This document shows, one piece after another, positions 1 to 10,608 of a stretch of DNA of 32,365 nucleotides. The translations under genes and the position numbers were made by a program. Position 1 is the first letter of the stretch. Every line of letters starts with the position of its first letter. The notes under the pieces were generated by a model. It was not told where the DNA came from. It did no database searches and saw only the letters and a list, made by a program, of their open reading frames with translations. Source of the stretch: Wuchereria bancrofti (Eukaryota > Nematoda > Chromadorea > Rhabditida > Onchocercidae); contig SSBO01000033.1 of assembly GCA_005281725.1 (NCBI GenBank), positions 1-32,365 of the forward strand, given 5' to 3'.

Positions 1-9
1 TTAAATAAA

Positions 10-31
10 GGTTTAATTACCCAAGTTTGAG
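10..31 (+). other. SL1 spliced-leader exon sequence (block A copy 1, first)
   Basis: A perfect 22-nt nematode SL1 exon, followed by GT (GAG|GTGCGG). It abuts an AATAAA hexamer at 4-9. It is the same copy as 1578-1599, repeated by the assembly. Confidence 0.93.
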
Positions 32-63
32 GTGCGGAAAAACAATCGACGAACAACAACGGG

Positions 64-85
64 GGTTTAATTACCCAAGTTTGAG
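64..85 (+). other. SL1 spliced-leader exon sequence (block A copy 1, second)
   Basis: A second perfect SL1 exon starting 54 bp after the first, followed by GT (GAG|GTAGCT). It is the same copy as 1632-1653. Confidence 0.93.
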
Positions 86-1577
86 GTAGCTAACGATAAA
101 GCATCAAATTCGAAATTTCCCGACAGTAATATTACTTCCATGAAAAGTAATATAAAATGTAAAGGAAAAAGAACTGATAAATAGTCATAATTTTTAATAT
201 TTATTCATACTTATAATTGCATATGAATGAAATTTAAAAGTGTATTATTACATTTTTTTAATAAAATTGAAATATATCGCTTTCCGTCCCTCTCTATCGT
301 TGTTTTCTTTTCTTCTAATAAAGATATTCAATAAATTAGAATAGAAACATGTGTAAGTATTTACTTTAAGCTTGCAATAGCAATTTCCTTTTTTTGAATA
401 ATGATTTCTTATAAATGAACTAATTTGATGAAACAGTACCATTTAAATTGAATTTAGTTAAATTTAAAAGGAATTCCTCTTTAAATGAAACAATATTTTT
501 CTTCCAAAAAAAGTATTCGTTAATCTTTTGAGCTCTAAGGAAAGAAGAAAGACTATTACATATTACCAATTTAATAAATAATTCAATTATTTATTCCTCT
601 TTTAAATTTAATAAATCAAACATGAAAGTTTGGTGATATATATAAATTCACATTTTTTTTAGCTGCTTAGCAACTAACAAATATTTTTCTAATATATACT
701 TTTCTTTGCTTAATTAATTATCAACTAATATATTCTTCAAAAAATTTTTGTAAAAACTAAATTTTATTACTTACAAAAGATTATGAAATGTTTTTGCACT
801 ATTAATAACAAAAATTTTATTATCCCTTTGGAATGTTAAGTATAAAAATATGACAAAACGTTGCCCAGAGAAGTTATAAATAATAAATGAAAATAAAATA
901 TAGTTGAAATTAATGAAAAAGAAAAAAAACATGGAAAACAGAAAGAACGATATAATTAAACAAATGAACCAAAATAGGAAATGTAATTCTCACTCTTAAA
1001 AAATAATCAAATGCATCATTCCTTCCATTTCAATAATTATTAATAGTATGATGAAAATAATTCACAAATTTATGATTAAGTAGTTTTCATTTTATCATTT
1101 TAACTTTTAACTGCGAATAAAAGCAAAATATGCGTAAATTATTGGCTGGCATATTTGAACTATTTTATGCATTTTATTTAACTTCTTGGAATTCAAGAAA
1201 ATCAAATAAATTTATTCATTTTAGTTCTGAATAAATTTTAAATAAAATTCAATTGAGCAAAAAAATATATATTAGCAAATAAAACTTTATCTGATTACAA
1301 TGGACGATTGTTTACATTGCGATCGCAATGGACGATTGTTTACACTGATTTTAGTTACGGACGCTACAAATTCGGTCAAATCACTGGAGTTGAAGTTTCA
1401 GTTTGGTAAGTTAAGAAATGTTTTTCACCTTCTTTTTCCTGAAGGTCGGAAATCCGCGAAAAGGAGGTTGTCATAATTGGCTTTTTTTTTTATTTGNTTT
1501 AGCGCCTTTATAACTGTGTAGCATCCGTGCAATATGTATAATGCGTTATAATGTTGATTTGTTTTATGTTAAATAAA

Positions 1578-1599
1578 GGTTTAATTACCCAAGTTTGAG
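1578..1599 (+). other. SL1 spliced-leader exon sequence (first of a tandem pair)
   Basis: All 22 bases match the nematode SL1 exon (GGTTTAATTACC...AAGTTTGAG). In nematodes this sequence is the 5' exon of the SL RNA and is trans-spliced to many mRNAs; in the SL RNA gene it is followed by a GT donor, as it is here (GTGCGG). An AATAAA lies directly upstream (1572-1577). The usual remainder of an SL RNA (about 70 further nt with an Sm-type site and terminal stem) is not evident, so this looks like the exon alone inside a repeat and not a normal SL RNA gene. Confidence 0.95.
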
Positions 1600-1631
1600 G
1601 TGCGGAAAAACAATCGACGAACAACAACGGG

Positions 1632-1653
1632 GGTTTAATTACCCAAGTTTGAG
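1632..1653 (+). other. SL1 spliced-leader exon sequence (second of a tandem pair)
   Basis: A perfect SL1 exon 54 bp after the first, followed by GTAGCTAACG. The spacer between the two copies is 32 bp and starts GTGCGGAAAAAC. About 40 bp downstream lies a small hairpin (1697-1721). I see no clear Sm site, so an intact SL RNA gene is unlikely, though a degenerate one cannot be excluded. Confidence 0.95.
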
Positions 1654-1696
1654 GTAGCTAACGATAAAGCATCAAATTCGAAATTTCCCGACAGTA

Positions 1697-1721
1697 ATAT
1701 TACTTCCATGAAAAGTAATAT
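1697..1721. other. Small hairpin downstream of the SL1 pair
   Basis: ATATTACTT, a 7-nt loop, then AAGTAATAT: a perfect 9-bp stem. It also occurs at 129-153 and 3663-3687 in the other copies of block A. It overlaps the 12-bp palindrome AGTAATATTACT. Its role is unknown. Confidence 0.6.
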
Positions 1722-1815
1722 AAAATGTAAAGGAAAAAGAACTGATAAATAGTCATAATTTTTAATATTTATTCATACTTATAATTGCATATGAATGAAA
1801 TTTAAAAGTGTATTA

Positions 1816-2010
1816 TTACATTTTTTTAATAAAATTGAAATATATCGCTTTCCGTCCCTCTCTATCGTTGTTTTCTTTTCTTCTAATAAAGATATTCAAT
1901 AAATTAGAATAGAAACATGTGTAAGTATTTACTTTAAGCTTGCAATAGCAATTTCCTTTTTTTGAATAATGATTTCTTATAAATGAACTAATTTGATGAA
2001 ACAGTACCAT
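1816..2010 (-). CDS. Possible 64-residue protein or exon (copies at 248-442 and 3782-3976)
   Basis: An ATG-initiated minus-strand frame of 64 codons with a mixed, fairly hydrophilic composition: it starts MVLFHQISSFIRNHYSKKGN and has a charged stretch FIRRKENNDREGRKA near the C-terminus, ending IKKM. No signal peptide, membrane span or family motif is evident. The composition is less F/I/L-dominated than chance frames in such AT-rich DNA. An internal CTTAAA|GTAAAT could act as a donor, which would make this a 5' exon. No strong acceptor lies just upstream. A frame of this length is expected occasionally by chance, so it remains a candidate only. Confidence 0.25.
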   Translation of the reverse strand: MVLFHQISSFIRNHYSKKGNCYCKLKVNTYTCFYSNLLNIFIRRKENNDREGRKAIYFNFIKKM

Positions 2011-2865
2011 TTAAATTGAATTTAGTTAAATTTAAAAGGAATTCCTCTTTAAATGAAACAATATTTTTCTTCCAAAAAAAGTATTCGTTAATCTTTTGAG
2101 CTCTAAGGAAAGAAGAAAGACTATTACATATTACCAATTTAATAAATAATTCAATTATTTATTCCTCTTTTAAATTTAATAAATCAAACATGAAAGTTTG
2201 GTGATATATATAAATTCACATTTTTTTTAGCTGCTTAGCAACTAACAAATATTTTTCTAATATATACTTTTCTTTGCTTAATTAATTATCAACTAATATA
2301 TTCTTCAAAAAATTTTTGTAAAAACTAAATTTTATTACTTACAAAAGATTATGAAATGTTTTTGCACTATTAATAACAAAAATTTTATTATCCCTTTGGA
2401 ATGTTAAGTATAAAAATATGACAAAACGTTGCCCAGAGAAGTTATAAATAATAAATGAAAATAAAATATAGTTGAAATTAATGAAAAAGAAAAAAAACAT
2501 GGAAAACAGAAAGAACGATATAATTAAACAAATGAACCAAAATAGGAAATGTAATTCTCACTCTTAAAAAATAATCAAATGCATCATTCCTTCCATTTCA
2601 ATAATTATTAATAGTATGATGAAAATAATTCACAAATTTATGATTAAGTAGTTTTCATTTTATCATTTTAACTTTTAACTGCGAATAAAAGCAAAATATG
2701 CGTAAATTATTGGCTGGCATATTTGAACTATTTTATGCATTTTATTTAACTTCTTGGAATTCAAGAAAATCAAATAAATTTATTCATTTTAGTTCTGAAT
2801 AAATTTTAAATAAAATTCAATTGAGCAAAAAAATATATATTAGCAAATAAAACTTTATCTGATTA

Positions 2866-2912
2866 CAATGGACGATTGTTTACATTGCGATCGCAATGGA
2901 CGATTGTTTACA
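2866..2912. repeat. 28-bp tandem duplication around a 16-bp palindrome
   Basis: CAATGGACGATTGTTTACA occurs at 2866-2884 and again at 2894-2912. The spacer creates CATTGCGATCGCAATG at 2883-2898, a perfect 16-bp palindrome. Copies of the palindrome lie at 1315-1330 and 4849-4864. The segment is clearly less AT-rich than its surroundings and forms the start of the 58-codon frame at 2868. Confidence 0.85.
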
Positions 2913-3044
2913 CTGATTTTAGTTACGGACGCTACAAATTCGGTCAAATCACTGGAGTTGAAGTTTCAGTTTGGTAAGTTAAGAAATGTTTTTCACCTTC
3001 TTTTTCCTGAAGGTCGGAAATCCGCGAAAAGGAGGTTGTCATAA
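2868..3044 (+). CDS. Possible 58-residue frame or first exon with a consensus donor (copies at 1300-1476, 4834-5010)
   Basis: An ATG frame beginning MDDCLHCDRNGRLFTLILVT and ending GRKSAKRRLS, in a segment of raised GC. A consensus donor lies inside it (TTTG|GTAAGTT, donor GT at 2974), so the true product could be a first exon of about 35 residues spliced onward. A possible acceptor (TTTTTCCTGAAG) only 39 nt later would give an intron that is too short to trust. The antisense strand is also open here from an ATG (2944-3042, 32 residues, starting MTTSFSRISDLQEKEGEK), so strand is not settled. I do not recognise a family. The base composition, codon mix and donor argue for past or present coding use. 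Confidence 0.35.
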   Translation: MDDCLHCDRNGRLFTLILVTDATNSVKSLELKFQFGKLRNVFHLLFPEGRKSAKRRLS

Positions 3045-3584
3045 TTGGCTTTTTTTTTTATTTGCTAATATATTCCGTGTTTATCTCAAGTAAAAGAAAG
3101 AAAAAATTGAAAATGAATTTTTTGATGAGAAATGAATTGTGTGATAATTATTATTATTTCATTGTTGCTTAAGAATTAAATATAATCAGATTAAGTAGCA
3201 GGTAAGTGCTGGTAGATGTTAAGCAGTAGGCGTATAATTAAATTAAACGTATGATTAAAGTCTTTCTCTTAAAGAGTTTAAATTTAAATAGTATTTACAT
3301 AAAGAATTATATGATTGGTAAAAAACTAAAGTATTGATAAAACCCTTATAATTTATCTTTAAAATATTAATTTAGATGAATAGAGAAAATCATTATTATA
3401 TTCATCTGTGAGCACAAAGCAAAACTTTAGATCGATCGCATTCAAAAAAAATACGATTACTTCTAATAACATATTGTTACATGCACGTAATAAAAAGTAC
3501 GACACTCAAAGCTACATAAATATAATATGGTTCATTGCAACCAGAATGTATTCTGAAAAAAATATGAAAAAAAATAAAGTTAAN

Positions 3585-3641
3585 TTCACAAATTTATGAT
3601 TAAGTAGTTTTCATTTTATCATTTTAACTTTTAACTGCGAA
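3585..3641. repeat. 57-bp scrap of block A between two Ns
   Basis: Identical to 1061-1117 (and 2629-2685) and bounded by N on both sides (3584, 3642). A piece this small, exact and N-bounded is best explained as an assembly leftover. Confidence 0.92.
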
Positions 3642-3642
3642 N

Positions 3643-5549
3643 TTCGAAATTTCCCGACAGTAATATTACTTCCATGAAAAGTAATATAAAATGTAAAGGA
3701 AAAAGAACTGATAAATAGTCATAATTTTTAATATTTATTCATACTTATAATTGCATATGAATGAAATTTAAAAGTGTATTATTACATTTTTTTAATAAAA
3801 TTGAAATATATCGCTTTCCGTCCCTCTCTATCGTTGTTTTCTTTTCTTCTAATAAAGATATTCAATAAATTAGAATAGAAACATGTGTAAGTATTTACTT
3901 TAAGCTTGCAATAGCAATTTCCTTTTTTTGAATAATGATTTCTTATAAATGAACTAATTTGATGAAACAGTACCATTTAAATTGAATTTAGTTAAATTTA
4001 AAAGGAATTCCTCTTTAAATGAAACAATATTTTTCTTCCAAAAAAAGTATTCGTTAATCTTTTGAGCTCTAAGGAAAGAAGAAAGACTATTACATATTAC
4101 CAATTTAATAAATAATTCAATTATTTATTCCTCTTTTAAATTTAATAAATCAAACATGAAAGTTTGGTGATATATATAAATTCACATTTTTTTTAGCTGC
4201 TTAGCAACTAACAAATATTTTTCTAATATATACTTTTCTTTGCTTAATTAATTATCAACTAATATATTCTTCAAAAAATTTTTGTAAAAACTAAATTTTA
4301 TTACTTACAAAAGATTATGAAATGTTTTTGCACTATTAATAACAAAAATTTTATTATCCCTTTGGAATGTTAAGTATAAAAATATGACAAAACGTTGCCC
4401 AGAGAAGTTATAAATAATAAATGAAAATAAAATATAGTTGAAATTAATGAAAAAGAAAAAAAACATGGAAAACAGAAAGAACGATATAATTAAACAAATG
4501 AACCAAAATAGGAAATGTAATTCTCACTCTTAAAAAATAATCAAATGCATCATTCCTTCCATTTCAATAATTATTAATAGTATGATGAAAATAATTCACA
4601 AATTTATGATTAAGTAGTTTTCATTTTATCATTTTAACTTTTAACTGCGAATAAAAGCAAAATATGCGTAAATTATTGGCTGGCATATTTGAACTATTTT
4701 ATGCATTTTATTTAACTTCTTGGAATTCAAGAAAATCAAATAAATTTATTCATTTTAGTTCTGAATAAATTTTAAATAAAATTCAATTGAGCAAAAAAAT
4801 ATATATTAGCAAATAAAACTTTATCTGATTACAATGGACGATTGTTTACATTGCGATCGCAATGGACGATTGTTTACACTGATTTTAGTTACGGACGCTA
4901 CAAATTCGGTCAAATCACTGGAGTTGAAGTTTCAGTTTGGTAAGTTAAGAAATGTTTTTCACCTTCTTTTTCCTGAAGGTCGGAAATCCGCGAAAAGGAG
5001 GTTGTCATAATTGGCTTTTTTTTTTATTTGCTAATATATTCCGTGTTTATCTCAAGTAAAAGAAAGAAAAAATTGAAAATGAATTTTTTGATGAGAAATG
5101 AATTGTGTGATAATTATTATTATTTCATTGTTGCTTAAGAATTAAATATAATCAGATTAAGTAGCAGGTAAGTGCTGGTAGATGTTAAGCAGTAGGCGTA
5201 TAATTAAATTAAACGTATGATTAAAGTCTTTCTCTTAAAGAGTTTAAATTTAAATAGTATTTACATAAAGAATTATATGATTGGTAAAAAACTAAAGTAT
5301 TGATAAAACCCTTATAATTTATCTTTAAAATATTAATTTAGATGAATAGAGAAAATCATTATTATATTCATCTGTGAGCACAAAGCAAAACTTTAGATCG
5401 ATCGCATTCAAAAAAAATACGATTACTTCTAATAACATATTGTTACATGCACGTAATAAAAAGTACGACACTCAAAGCTACATAAATATAATATGGTTCA
5501 TTGCAACCAGAATGTATTCTGAAAAAAATATGAAAAAAAATAAAGTTAA
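3643..5549. repeat. Block A, copy 3 (starts after the N at 3642)
   Basis: Equals 1677-3583 and then runs without interruption into unique sequence. This copy lacks both SL1 exons because it starts downstream of them. Its continuation makes it the copy that links block A to the rest of the locus. Confidence 0.9.
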
Positions 5550-6031
5550 TGCTGAAAAAGTGAGCTGTTCTATGTATTACTTTGCTAATATAACCTTTCA
5601 AAAAAAAAAAAAAACTTTATCTATAAGTAAATCTTGCGTGTTCGAAATTCATAGCAGTTGATAATAGAAGTATATTTAGTTAAAAAAAAAAAACTCTCAT
5701 TAAGGTAAATAAATGTTATATATAATATTGTTAACTTGTAATTTTTTTAATTGAACGGAATAATCTTAGAATTAAATCTGATTTTTCCATTTTAGCATTT
5801 TTTTCACTCTTTCGCTAAATATTTTGAATTCATCCATTTGATAAATCTTATATAATAAACTGAACAATTAAATAAAGAGAATCATTCACCTATCATTAAT
5901 GAATTATTAATTATTTATATCGAAAACAGAAAGCTGAATTGGAATGACTTACTTTATTTCAGTACAAAAATTGTAAAATTAACTTTATCAGCTTGCAATG
6001 AAATAACTACCGAAGACAATGCTCAAATATT
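5550..6031. other. AT-rich spacer without a recognisable gene
   Basis: Contains A-tracts near 5601-5614 and 5682-5691. I see no RNA gene and no frame worth calling. Confidence 0.5.
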
Positions 6032-6203
6032 GTAGACGTAATTTGGCAATACTGACGGAATATGACAAAGCACATGAAATATTATGAAATTCACGTAATT
6101 TCATGTTGCTTACGGAATGTACCAATGCTAACGGAACATTGCAAAGTTCACGAAATTTGGCAGTGCTAACGGAATCATGCAAAGCTCAAAGGAATATACC
6201 AAT
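6032..6203. repeat. 19-bp minisatellite arranged in 57-bp higher-order units
   Basis: Nine degenerate 19-bp monomers run in series from 6032 (for example GCTTACGGAATGTACCAAT at 6108, GCTAACGGAACATTGCAAA at 6127, GTTCACGAAATTTGGCAGT at 6146, GCTAACGGAATCATGCAAA at 6165). Every third monomer is more alike, giving 57-bp units starting at 6040, 6097 and 6154. Because 57 is a multiple of three, both strands stay open over several units, but I do not take this as coding. Confidence 0.8.
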
Positions 6204-6259
6204 GAATAATGCATGTATGCAAAATTTTGTATGCATTTGTAAAAACAAATCTAGTATTT

Positions 6260-6709
6260 CTTTCTTACTGCTCTGCTTCCTTGCGAAACAAAGTAGTTTC
6301 TTGATAGTTCAGATCGTTGACTTCTTTGTCTTTGATACTGCTAGATTCTCGAATCTGTACTGGTTCCGTTCTGTGTACGTGTACTGTGAGAGTCTTCGTG
6401 AAATACTTTATTATTCAAACCTCAAACTTGGGTAATTAAACCACAGATTAACATTAAAAATTATACAACATTACAATAACGAATTGATACACAACACACA
6501 CATATAACTTAATTATAAAACATTTAAAGATATAAGTAAGCCAGACACCTCCTAACCGAACCATACCAAGACAAAAAGATATAATGAATGACTTTGTAAG
6601 GAAGGAAATTGGGAGGGATTTTATGGATGTTAAGATTACAAAGCAGATTAAAATCACTTAAAACAATAGCCTTTGTTCATTGCGTTATAACTTCGCCATT
6701 GTGGCGACA
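6260..6709 (-). mobile_element. LTR-like repeat, inverted partner of 31901-32353
   Basis: Read on the minus strand, this 450-bp unit begins TGTCGCCACAATGGCGAAG at 6709 and stays alignable with 31901-32353 to the end, with scattered substitutions and small indels (roughly nine in ten bases alike by eye). Homology begins exactly at TG in both copies and the flanks differ, as expected for an LTR boundary. A 6-bp inverted repeat (TCGCCA/TGGCGA) sits at that edge (6693-6707). An SL1 exon (6421-6442) is followed 9 nt on by AATAAA (6407-6412 on plus). The 3' edge near 6260 is not sharply defined and no terminal CA is obvious. No reverse transcriptase, integrase or gag frame is present nearby, so it would be a solo LTR or a fragment. 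Confidence 0.65.
6421..6442 (-). other. SL1 spliced-leader exon sequence inside the LTR-like repeat
   Basis: A perfect 22-nt SL1 exon on the minus strand, followed by GTTTGAATAATAAAG. It lies at the same place as the SL1 at 32165-32186 in the inverted partner and is intact although the surrounding repeat has diverged. Confidence 0.95.
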
Positions 6710-9694
6710 GCATGTACGTGTGCAAGAAATTATCCAAATTTTGCTATTATTGTGAATTTTGGCTTATAATCTTGGGACATAATCTATAGCAATTGTAATT
6801 AGCGCTAATGTAGGCATGCATATTTCATTTACGTAAAAGGAAATGTTAAATTGTTCACATTCAAGCTAAGATGGATATAAAGTTATCAAATTTGGAAAAT
6901 AATAATTGAGATTCCGTAAGAAAAAAAGTTTGTTAGTCTTGTTTACATTTCCTTTATATTAAATAACAAGAAATTTGAAAAGGTGTTTCAAAAGAAGAAA
7001 AGATTATGCCTTTCATTATTTGAATTGATAGATTTCGAATTTCAAATTTATCTATTTCAATAAAAAAAAAATGGTTTAAATAACTACTGCATCACACTGA
7101 GGGAAAATTCCGCTTAATTTGTAAATATAACTTTTGGATGTGAAATGTGATTTGAAATAATTACTCTGGTCAGAAGTGATTAGTTATTTCGTGATACTAT
7201 CAAAATATTAGCACTAATCAGCTGTATACTAAATCTAAACATCAGTTATTTTACTCAAATTCTACTTGTTTAAGTTTAAATTCCGTGTGCATTATGTCAT
7301 GCATAATTTAAATACGATTTATTAATTCTTGGTCCTTGATTTAGCTCTGCTAACTATGACGTAATTTTATCGATAAAAATTATCCATTGATTCCAAATTT
7401 AGAACTAAGGTTTTTGAAGATTGCTGCGACATCGTTTCATAACCAAAATTTTTGGAATTTTATACATATACAAAAATTTTTTTTAATTCCTGAATTACAT
7501 TGGTATAGTTTCATTCCGGTACACTCTTCCCATTATAATAAAAATCTAATCAAAAAAGCAATTTGAATTAAGCAAAAATATTCAACGCAATAGTCTAATC
7601 ATGTCGAACCATTTGTCGTCATAGTTGCACGTAATATGTATCAGCGAATTAAAATGTAAGATTTAGAAATTGGATAGCTAATGCAAAAATAAATTTTATA
7701 ATAATTTTTATTGTAGCTCATTGTAATAAAAATTAGTTTGAAAATTCTAGAATTTAACAATTTAATGAATTACTTTAGCATTTAATTTAATATTATATAA
7801 TGGATCAAAGTTGCTTCAATTAGCATCATTTCAAAGTTTCATCAATGTTTCAGCATTTTATATTAGCACTTTCTAGTCACATTGCATCATTAAATAAAAA
7901 TTTTCAAAAGATACAAAATTTGAGTTAATAATTGGATTGCATAAATATGATAGAAGATTCAATTTTACCGAAATTTACTTATAATAAATAAATACATATA
8001 TAATATAATAAGTAAATTGTAATAAACGAACAAAGTAACAGAAAATTTTAAAAATGACATTCAATGGGTAAAAATCAACTATCTTCGCCATTTTATTTTT
8101 AATTAATAAATATTAATAGAATGAAATATTAATAATTTTTTAAAGTAACAAATTTATAAATTTAAAGTAACAGGAAAAAGCAACAAGAATTAATGAAACT
8201 TTGAATGAGCATAACAAATCAACCATTCCATATCAAAATTAACGTGCCCAATAGGTAAATATTTACTTATACTACCGGTTTAGCTAATATTTAAAAGCTT
8301 TTAATTAGTCCTTTCTTCTTCCTTAAAGTGAAACTTAATCAATCTTAATTTATTTTGATATTAAATGGAAAACTTTATTTGTTTTTTATCAAAAATTTTG
8401 CTCCACATTAAGTTATTCTATCAAGGATTTTCACTGGAAGATATGTTAATAAACTATTAAGAATTTTGATTTCAAAAAATGTTTTTTAGAATGTTACAAA
8501 AAGAAAAAACAAATAAAAATTGCATTACAAAAAAGGTTGCGTAAAATATAACAAAGACAAAAAATGTGAATTGAAATTTTGACTTCACTCGTACAATATC
8601 ATCAAGTTTTAAAAATTGAACAAAAAAAATATGGGAAGATGTAAATTTACCTTTCACTTTTTATTACTCTCATGAGAAAATATTGATATGAAGTGCTATT
8701 TTTAAAAAATTCCATCGATTCTTATAAAAGGAAAATATAATAGGTGGTTTTTTTAACTTTTCGTTTTTCCTTTTCTTATTTAAATCGATTATAGTATTGT
8801 ATTGAGGAAGTTATGAAAGTAAAACAAGAACAAAGTATATAATTCAACATACTTCGATTTCCAAAAAATTTTTGCTGATTTTTGGATGTGAATGAAAAAG
8901 TTATCAAAGCACAGCAGAAAAAGTTGTGCAATTTTTGATAAGATAAAAATAAATTGTCAGCAAATGACTAAGATTAATCATTGCTAATTAAATTAATTAT
9001 AGCTTATAAAAAAGAGATTCAAAAATTATTTTTTAATTTTGAACCTACTGATTTTTTCTCTTTTAAGATAAGAAAAATACTATGAATAATGCTATTAGTT
9101 TTTTTAAAGACTCATGTAACATTTCCGAAATGAAAATTGAAATTTTCGATTTTTATCCAAAGTTATGATTAACAAAGGTAACATTATATTTCCTTTATTC
9201 CATTCTTTTATTTTTCGGAAAACATTTGTGAACCAATTTAATTTAATTAAGCATTTATGAAGCAAAATAGAAAATATTACAAATGCTATAAAAAATAGGA
9301 AAAGTTAAATAAGCAAAAAGTAACAATACTAATTAATAAATTGGTAAATGTAACTTTGAAATTATTACCCATTTCAATGTTTTTTCTTTTGCTGCAACAA
9401 TTGTTAGCTAACTTATTTTTTTCTATTATTGTCACCATGCTGAAAACACATATTGAACAAAAAATTTGTAAAATAATTACAAAAATTAAAATCATTTGAA
9501 ATATTGATAAATAGTAATTTTTCAAAGCTAAAACGTTTTTTAAATTATCAATGATAATACTTTTTAATTATCAACTTTTTCTTCTAGCACTTATTATTTT
9601 AAAATTGATCGAAACAATCATTTAATGGTTTATTTACCTAATGCAAGATGTAACAATATGGAAATGATGATTTCTTCAATTCAATTTCGACTAA
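6710..9694. other. Three kilobases of AT-rich sequence without a supported gene
   Basis: Single-copy in the window. Open frames here are short, low-complexity and rich in F, I, N and K (8472-8657 and 9286-9525, minus strand) and lack good splice context. A 21-codon ATG frame on the minus strand near 7370-7435 (starting MSQQSSKTLVLNLESM) has normal composition but nothing else to support it. I see no RNA gene, tandem array or transposon end. Confidence 0.45.
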
Positions 9695-10039
9695 TTTGAT
9701 CAGATGGTAAAGCAGAAAAAAATTCTTTTTTTATTAATATGCGCAATATCACATGTATTTGCTATTATGCTTTTTAGAAATTCAATCGAAATATATAAAT
9801 AAGCTTATTATTATGCATTAAACAAATATCTATGCTATTATATTTAGTGTTAATTTTAATTCAGTAATTATTTAACATATTTACTAACAAATTGTTTTTC
9901 TGTGATTATATTTAATCAGTACCGAAATGAACATTCATAAATAATCATTCTCTAATCATTATCAATTATCTATAGTATGATATTTCTTTAATATTAAATA
10001 AAATAATTCTGTCAGATATAATCATTGCTATTTAAGTAT

Positions 10040-10171
10040 GTTTATAATTTTTTGTTTATATTTATATTTGTATTTTTATTTTGTATTCATATTTTACTTG
10101 TAATTACAACTTTATTTATATTTTCGATTGTAATTTGTATTCATATTTATGTTTATATTTACATTTATACT
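10040..10171. repeat. Degenerate TTTATATTTGTATTT-type simple repeat
   Basis: About 130 bp of loosely periodic 6-12-bp words (TTTATATTTATATTTGTATTTT and variants), a decayed simple repeat. Copies lie at 12326-12457 and 18690-18821. Confidence 0.7.
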
Positions 10172-10608
10172 GAATAGAAATTGAAATTTTAATATAAATG
10201 AATGGAAAGCTATCTCAAAAATGATGTTAGCATAGCTGCTTCATAACAATGCTAGCTCTCACTTAAAAAAAATCGAAAATCTTCCAATTTTTTTCCATTT
10301 TTCAAAATTGCCATTTAAACGATATTTGTTGATGGCACTTATTGGTTTGTTTTTATCGATGAGATTTGATATTTGTCAATATATAAGCAAAATTGTCTTC
10401 AAAAAAAATATTTTTTCTAATTTAATTGTAGCAAAACAAAAGTGAATTATTATTTTTAATAATGGGAATAAATAAGTTCGAAGAATGAAAAGTTACAGTT
10501 TCGTCAAAGTTATCACATCAATAAATTATAATTTTTTTATCTTTTTTTTATTATTTATTATCGGTACCAGCGATGATTATCAGCAATTATGATTTGAATG
10601 ACCCATCC

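Larger units (their letters stand above)
1..1496. repeat. Block A, copy 1 (cut at the N at 1497)
   Basis: This stretch matches 1569-3064 base for base as far as I could follow it (offset 1568). It stops at the single N at 1497, where copy 2 continues into new sequence. It contains two SL1 exons, a short hairpin, a 64-residue minus-strand frame (248-442) and a 58-residue plus-strand frame (1300-1476). The exact identity and the N make an unmerged assembly overlap more likely than a biological duplication. Confidence 0.9.
1498..1653 (+). mobile_element. Fragment related to the SL1-bearing LTR-like repeat
   Basis: The 80 bases leading into the first SL1 here can be aligned by eye with the bases leading into SL1 at 32165: both have a GTG..ATGTAT..CGTTAT..AATGTTG..TTTTATGTTAA-like run and then the SL1 exon. 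Beyond the first SL1 the sequence departs: a 32-bp spacer follows and then a second SL1. I read this as a diverged relative or rearranged piece of the repeat seen whole at 6260-6709 and 31901-32353. The 71 bases at 1498-1568 occur only once in the window, because copy 1 of block A begins just downstream of them. Confidence 0.5.
1569..3583. repeat. Block A, copy 2 (cut at the N at 3584)
   Basis: The longest copy on the 5' side. Positions 1569-3064 equal 1-1496, and 1677-3583 equal 3643-5549 (offset 1966). The part after 3064 (about 520 bp) is AT-rich and shows no convincing gene. The motif GCTAATATATTCCGTGTTTA at 3064-3083 resembles the minisatellite unit at 26525-26680. Confidence 0.9.

Noticed and set aside
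5374..5661. 95-codon plus-strand frame (also 3408-3599)
   Set aside because: Begins at GTG, is driven by A-runs, and has no splice context; nematode genes start at ATG.
5988..6182. 64-codon minus-strand frame with 19-residue repeats
   Set aside because: The periodic peptide is explained by the 57-bp DNA repeat; no independent coding evidence.
6103..6435. 110-codon plus-strand open frame
   Set aside because: Starts at TTG, runs through the 57-bp repeat (a multiple of three, so it stays open) and then antisense through the LTR-like unit.
6454..6657. 67-codon minus-strand frame
   Set aside because: Lies wholly in the U3-like part of the LTR-like repeat and is not preserved as a frame in the other copy as far as I can see.
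8472..8657. 61-codon minus-strand hydrophobic frame (and 9286-9525)
   Set aside because: Low-complexity F/V/I-rich products expected by chance; ordinary splice context absent.
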